DNA of 7,468 nt from Dehalococcoidales bacterium. GTDB lineage: Bacteria; Chloroflexota; Dehalococcoidia; Dehalococcoidales; ARS1013. Positions 6,274-7,468 of the stretch are shown one piece after another. Within the stretch, counting starts at the first letter, position 1; each line of letters opens with the position of its first letter. Below the pieces are notes generated by a model, which did no database searches, was not told the origin of the DNA, and worked only from the letters and a program-made list of their open reading frames with translations. The stretch is taken from positions 1 to 7,468 of the forward strand of contig DAOWHE010000085.1 in the NCBI GenBank assembly GCA_030641585.1, given 5' to 3'. The position numbers and the translations under genes were made by a program.

Positions 6274-6302
6274 TTGACAGCCAGTAGATAAGCGCCTAGA
6301 AT
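6274..6302 (+). promoter_or_regulatory. Near-consensus sigma70 promoter upstream of the small ORF and trkA
   Basis: A perfect TTGACA (6274-6279), a 17-nt spacer and TAGAAT (6297-6302, 5 of 6) make this the strongest promoter match in the window. It lies in the 106-nt gap between the CDF stop and the small ORF. The start near 6309 would leave about 11 nt before the GTG of the small ORF and about 188 nt before trkA. It implies trkA transcription independent of the CDF gene. Confidence 0.7.
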
Positions 6303-6319
6303 TCATAAACTAAAGAGCA

Positions 6320-6496
6320 GTGAAGACAAACACCCAAGACACAAAGGATAGTCCGCTTGAGCAACTACCGGCCACCCGGCCAGGTGACCGGGTGCTACGA
6401 AGACTTAAAAAGCCCCGGGGAAAGTTCCATGCCATTCTTGAGGGCATTCGGGGGCGCCTGCGGGGCAAGGCTAGTAAGTATCTGAGGATAAGATAA
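6320..6496 (+). CDS. Small basic ORF (58 codons) in the trkA leader, unknown function
   Basis: I do not recognise this protein. It opens with a GTG at 6320 and ends with TAA at 6494-6496, directly against the trkA ATG. The product would be about 58 residues, with a polar N-terminus (MKTNTQDTKDSPLEQLPATR) and a strongly basic C-terminal half containing VLRRLKKPRGKFHAIL and GIRGRLRGKASKYLRIR. I count 17 Lys/Arg against 5 Asp/Glu. There is no signal peptide, membrane segment or Cys pair. A start signal is weak: AGAG at 6314-6317 sits only 2 nt before the GTG, and the mRNA leader would be about 11 nt. The in-frame stop at 6311 leaves little alternative. Adjacent stop and start codons, with the trkA ribosome binding site inside its last codons, suggest translational coupling. 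It could be a real small protein, a leader peptide or chance. No homologue is known to me. Confidence 0.4.
   Translation: MKTNTQDTKDSPLEQLPATRPGDRVLRRLKKPRGKFHAILEGIRGRLRGKASKYLRIR
6373..6394 (+). other. GC-rich inverted repeat in the trkA leader
   Basis: CACCCGG (6373-6379) and CCGGGTG (6388-6394) form a perfect 7-bp stem with an 8-nt loop. No T-run follows, so it is not an intrinsic terminator as it stands. It lies within the small ORF, about 65 nt downstream of the predicted transcription start, and might affect leader translation or mRNA stability; chance in GC-rich coding sequence is also possible. Confidence 0.4.
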
Positions 6497-7468
6497 ATGC
6501 ATATCATCATAGCCGGCGGTGGGGTAATAGGCTCCCACATAGCCTCTTTGCTAGCCGAGGAGGGTCATGATGTGGTTGTCGTGGAGGTATCTGAGGAGGT
6601 ACTAGAGACCATCCGCCGCCAGCTTGACGTTAAAACCGTCCACGGCAATGCCGCCACTCCCAATGTCTTAAGAGAAGCCGAAGCTGACCGCGCCGACCTA
6701 GTCCTGGCCGTCACCAATAGCGATGAAACCAATATGATCACCTGCTTCATGGCCAAGGAACTGGGTGCCAGCACCACCGCCGCCAGAATCATAAACCCCG
6801 AATATTCGGGCTACTTTGTTACCCCGGCTAAGTCACCCCAAGCCACCCGCAAGATAATCAGGCCCAGAAGCCTGGGGATAGACGTTTTTATCAACCCTGA
6901 AGCTGAAGCGGCCAAGGAAATAATGGGTATCCTCTCCGGCTTCTACTCAACTCCGGTGGAGAGCTTCGCCAACGGTCTTGTCCAGATAAGGGAGTTTAGG
7001 GTGGAGGGGGAAGCACTGGTTGATAAAAACTTAAGTCAAATTGCCTTTCCCAAACCATGCGTTATCGCCGCCATTGTCCGCGCCGGGGGCATCATTACAC
7101 CCAGCCCTGAGGAAGTGATAACACAAGACGATAGCGTCTATCTGGTTGCCTCCCGAGAGTTCATCGATGAACTGGGCCAGATGTTCAGCAAACCCAAGCG
7201 TCCGGCCAAGAGTGTGGTTATCCTTGGTGGCGGGCGAATTGGCTTCCTGGTCGCTGAAGGACTGCAGCGGCACGGGGTTATGGTTAAGGTTGTTGAGAGT
7301 GATTTAAGCCGCTGCCAGGAGATAGCCGCCAAGCTGGAAGAAACAGTAGTACTACAGGGCGATGGCACTGACCGCGACTTTCTCATTGAACAGGGAGTGC
7401 CATCAGCCGATGCCTTTGTGGCTACCACCCAGAGCGATGAACTCAATATCCTCTGCGGCCTGCTGGCC
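6497..7468 (+). CDS. trkA: TrkA: NAD-binding regulatory subunit of the Trk potassium uptake system (C-terminus beyond the window)
   Basis: The frame is open from the ATG at 6497 to the window edge, 324 codons out of the roughly 450 usual for two-unit TrkA proteins. The first RCK_N (Rossmann) domain has AGGGVIGSHIA at 6-16, an acidic residue E30 at the end of strand 2 as expected for NAD(H) binding, and AVTNSDETNM at 71-80. The first RCK_C domain spans about 150-225 (EFRVEGEALVDKNLSQIAFP near 166-185). The second RCK_N starts with VVILGGGRIGFLVAEGL at 240-256, followed by E267 and VLQGDGTDRDFL (285-296). The second RCK_C is missing because of the edge. TrkA forms a cytoplasmic ring that gates the membrane subunit TrkH/TrkG, which probably lies downstream. 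GAGGA (6484-6488), 8 nt before the ATG, is the ribosome binding site and overlaps the end of the small ORF. Confidence 0.92.
   Translation, partial: MHIIIAGGGVIGSHIASLLAEEGHDVVVVEVSEEVLETIRRQLDVKTVHGNAATPNVLREAEADRADLVLAVTNSDETNMITCFMAKELGASTTAARIINPEYSGYFVTPAKSPQATRKIIRPRSLGIDVFINPEAEAAKEIMGILSGFYSTPVESFANGLVQIREFRVEGEALVDKNLSQIAFPKPCVIAAIVRAGGIITPSPEEVITQDDSVYLVASREFIDELGQMFSKPKRPAKSVVILGGGRIGFLVAEGLQRHGVMVKVVESDLSRCQEIAAKLEETVVLQGDGTDRDFLIEQGVPSADAFVATTQSDELNILCGLLA

Noticed and set aside
6029..6277. 82-codon plus-strand frame overlapping the end of the CDF gene and the following gap
   Set aside because: Most of it is the CDF C-terminal domain read in another frame; the CDF frame is clearly the real one.
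6310..6540. 76-codon minus-strand frame opposite the small ORF and trkA start
   Set aside because: It runs through the trkA start and Rossmann motif on the other strand, with no promoter or ribosome binding site of its own.

Overview
The window is an ordinary-looking bacterial chromosomal segment of about 50% GC, densely packed with housekeeping and ion-homeostasis genes. I see no transposase, integrase, CRISPR array, tRNA or rRNA, and no stretch over 300 bases without a gene. The gene set points to an anaerobe: an electron-bifurcating NfnAB pair, and a remA-gmk pair of the kind found in Firmicutes and Chloroflexota. The guanylate kinase P-loop reads GPSGAGKD (Asp after the Lys), which I associate with Dehalococcoidia-type Chloroflexota. 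That lineage call is inference from memory of family sequences and is only moderately supported.

Layout. Positions 1-2447 are a leftward operon: nfnA (TTG start at 2447), nfnB, and, 3 nt after nfnB, the first 61 codons of a HEAT-repeat protein that runs off the left edge. A 153-bp divergent intergenic region (2448-2600) carries a good leftward promoter and weaker rightward candidates, then remA and gmk run rightward with a 20-bp overlap. gmk ends tail-to-tail, with a 34-bp overlap, against a leftward phosphate-uptake operon (5133 to 3519): a DUF47/PhoU-like accessory protein followed by a PiT-family phosphate permease, overlapping by 8 bp. A second divergent region (5134-5280) separates this operon from a rightward CDF-family metal exporter (5281-6213). 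After a near-consensus promoter (6274-6302) come a 58-codon basic small ORF (6320-6496) and then trkA (6497 to the right edge, incomplete), which starts on the base after the small ORF's stop codon.

How the genes work together. NfnAB balances NADH, NADPH and ferredoxin pools. RemA is a small DNA-binding regulator and Gmk makes GDP for nucleotide pools. The right half is about ion balance: Pit with its DUF47 partner for phosphate (and metal-phosphate) entry, CDF for divalent metal export, and TrkA as the nucleotide-sensing gate of a Trk potassium system whose membrane subunit is presumably beyond the edge. The divergent pairing of a metal-phosphate importer and a metal exporter from interleaved promoters, and the small ORF in the trkA leader, are the points most worth following. 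I did not find a convincing new multi-gene system here.
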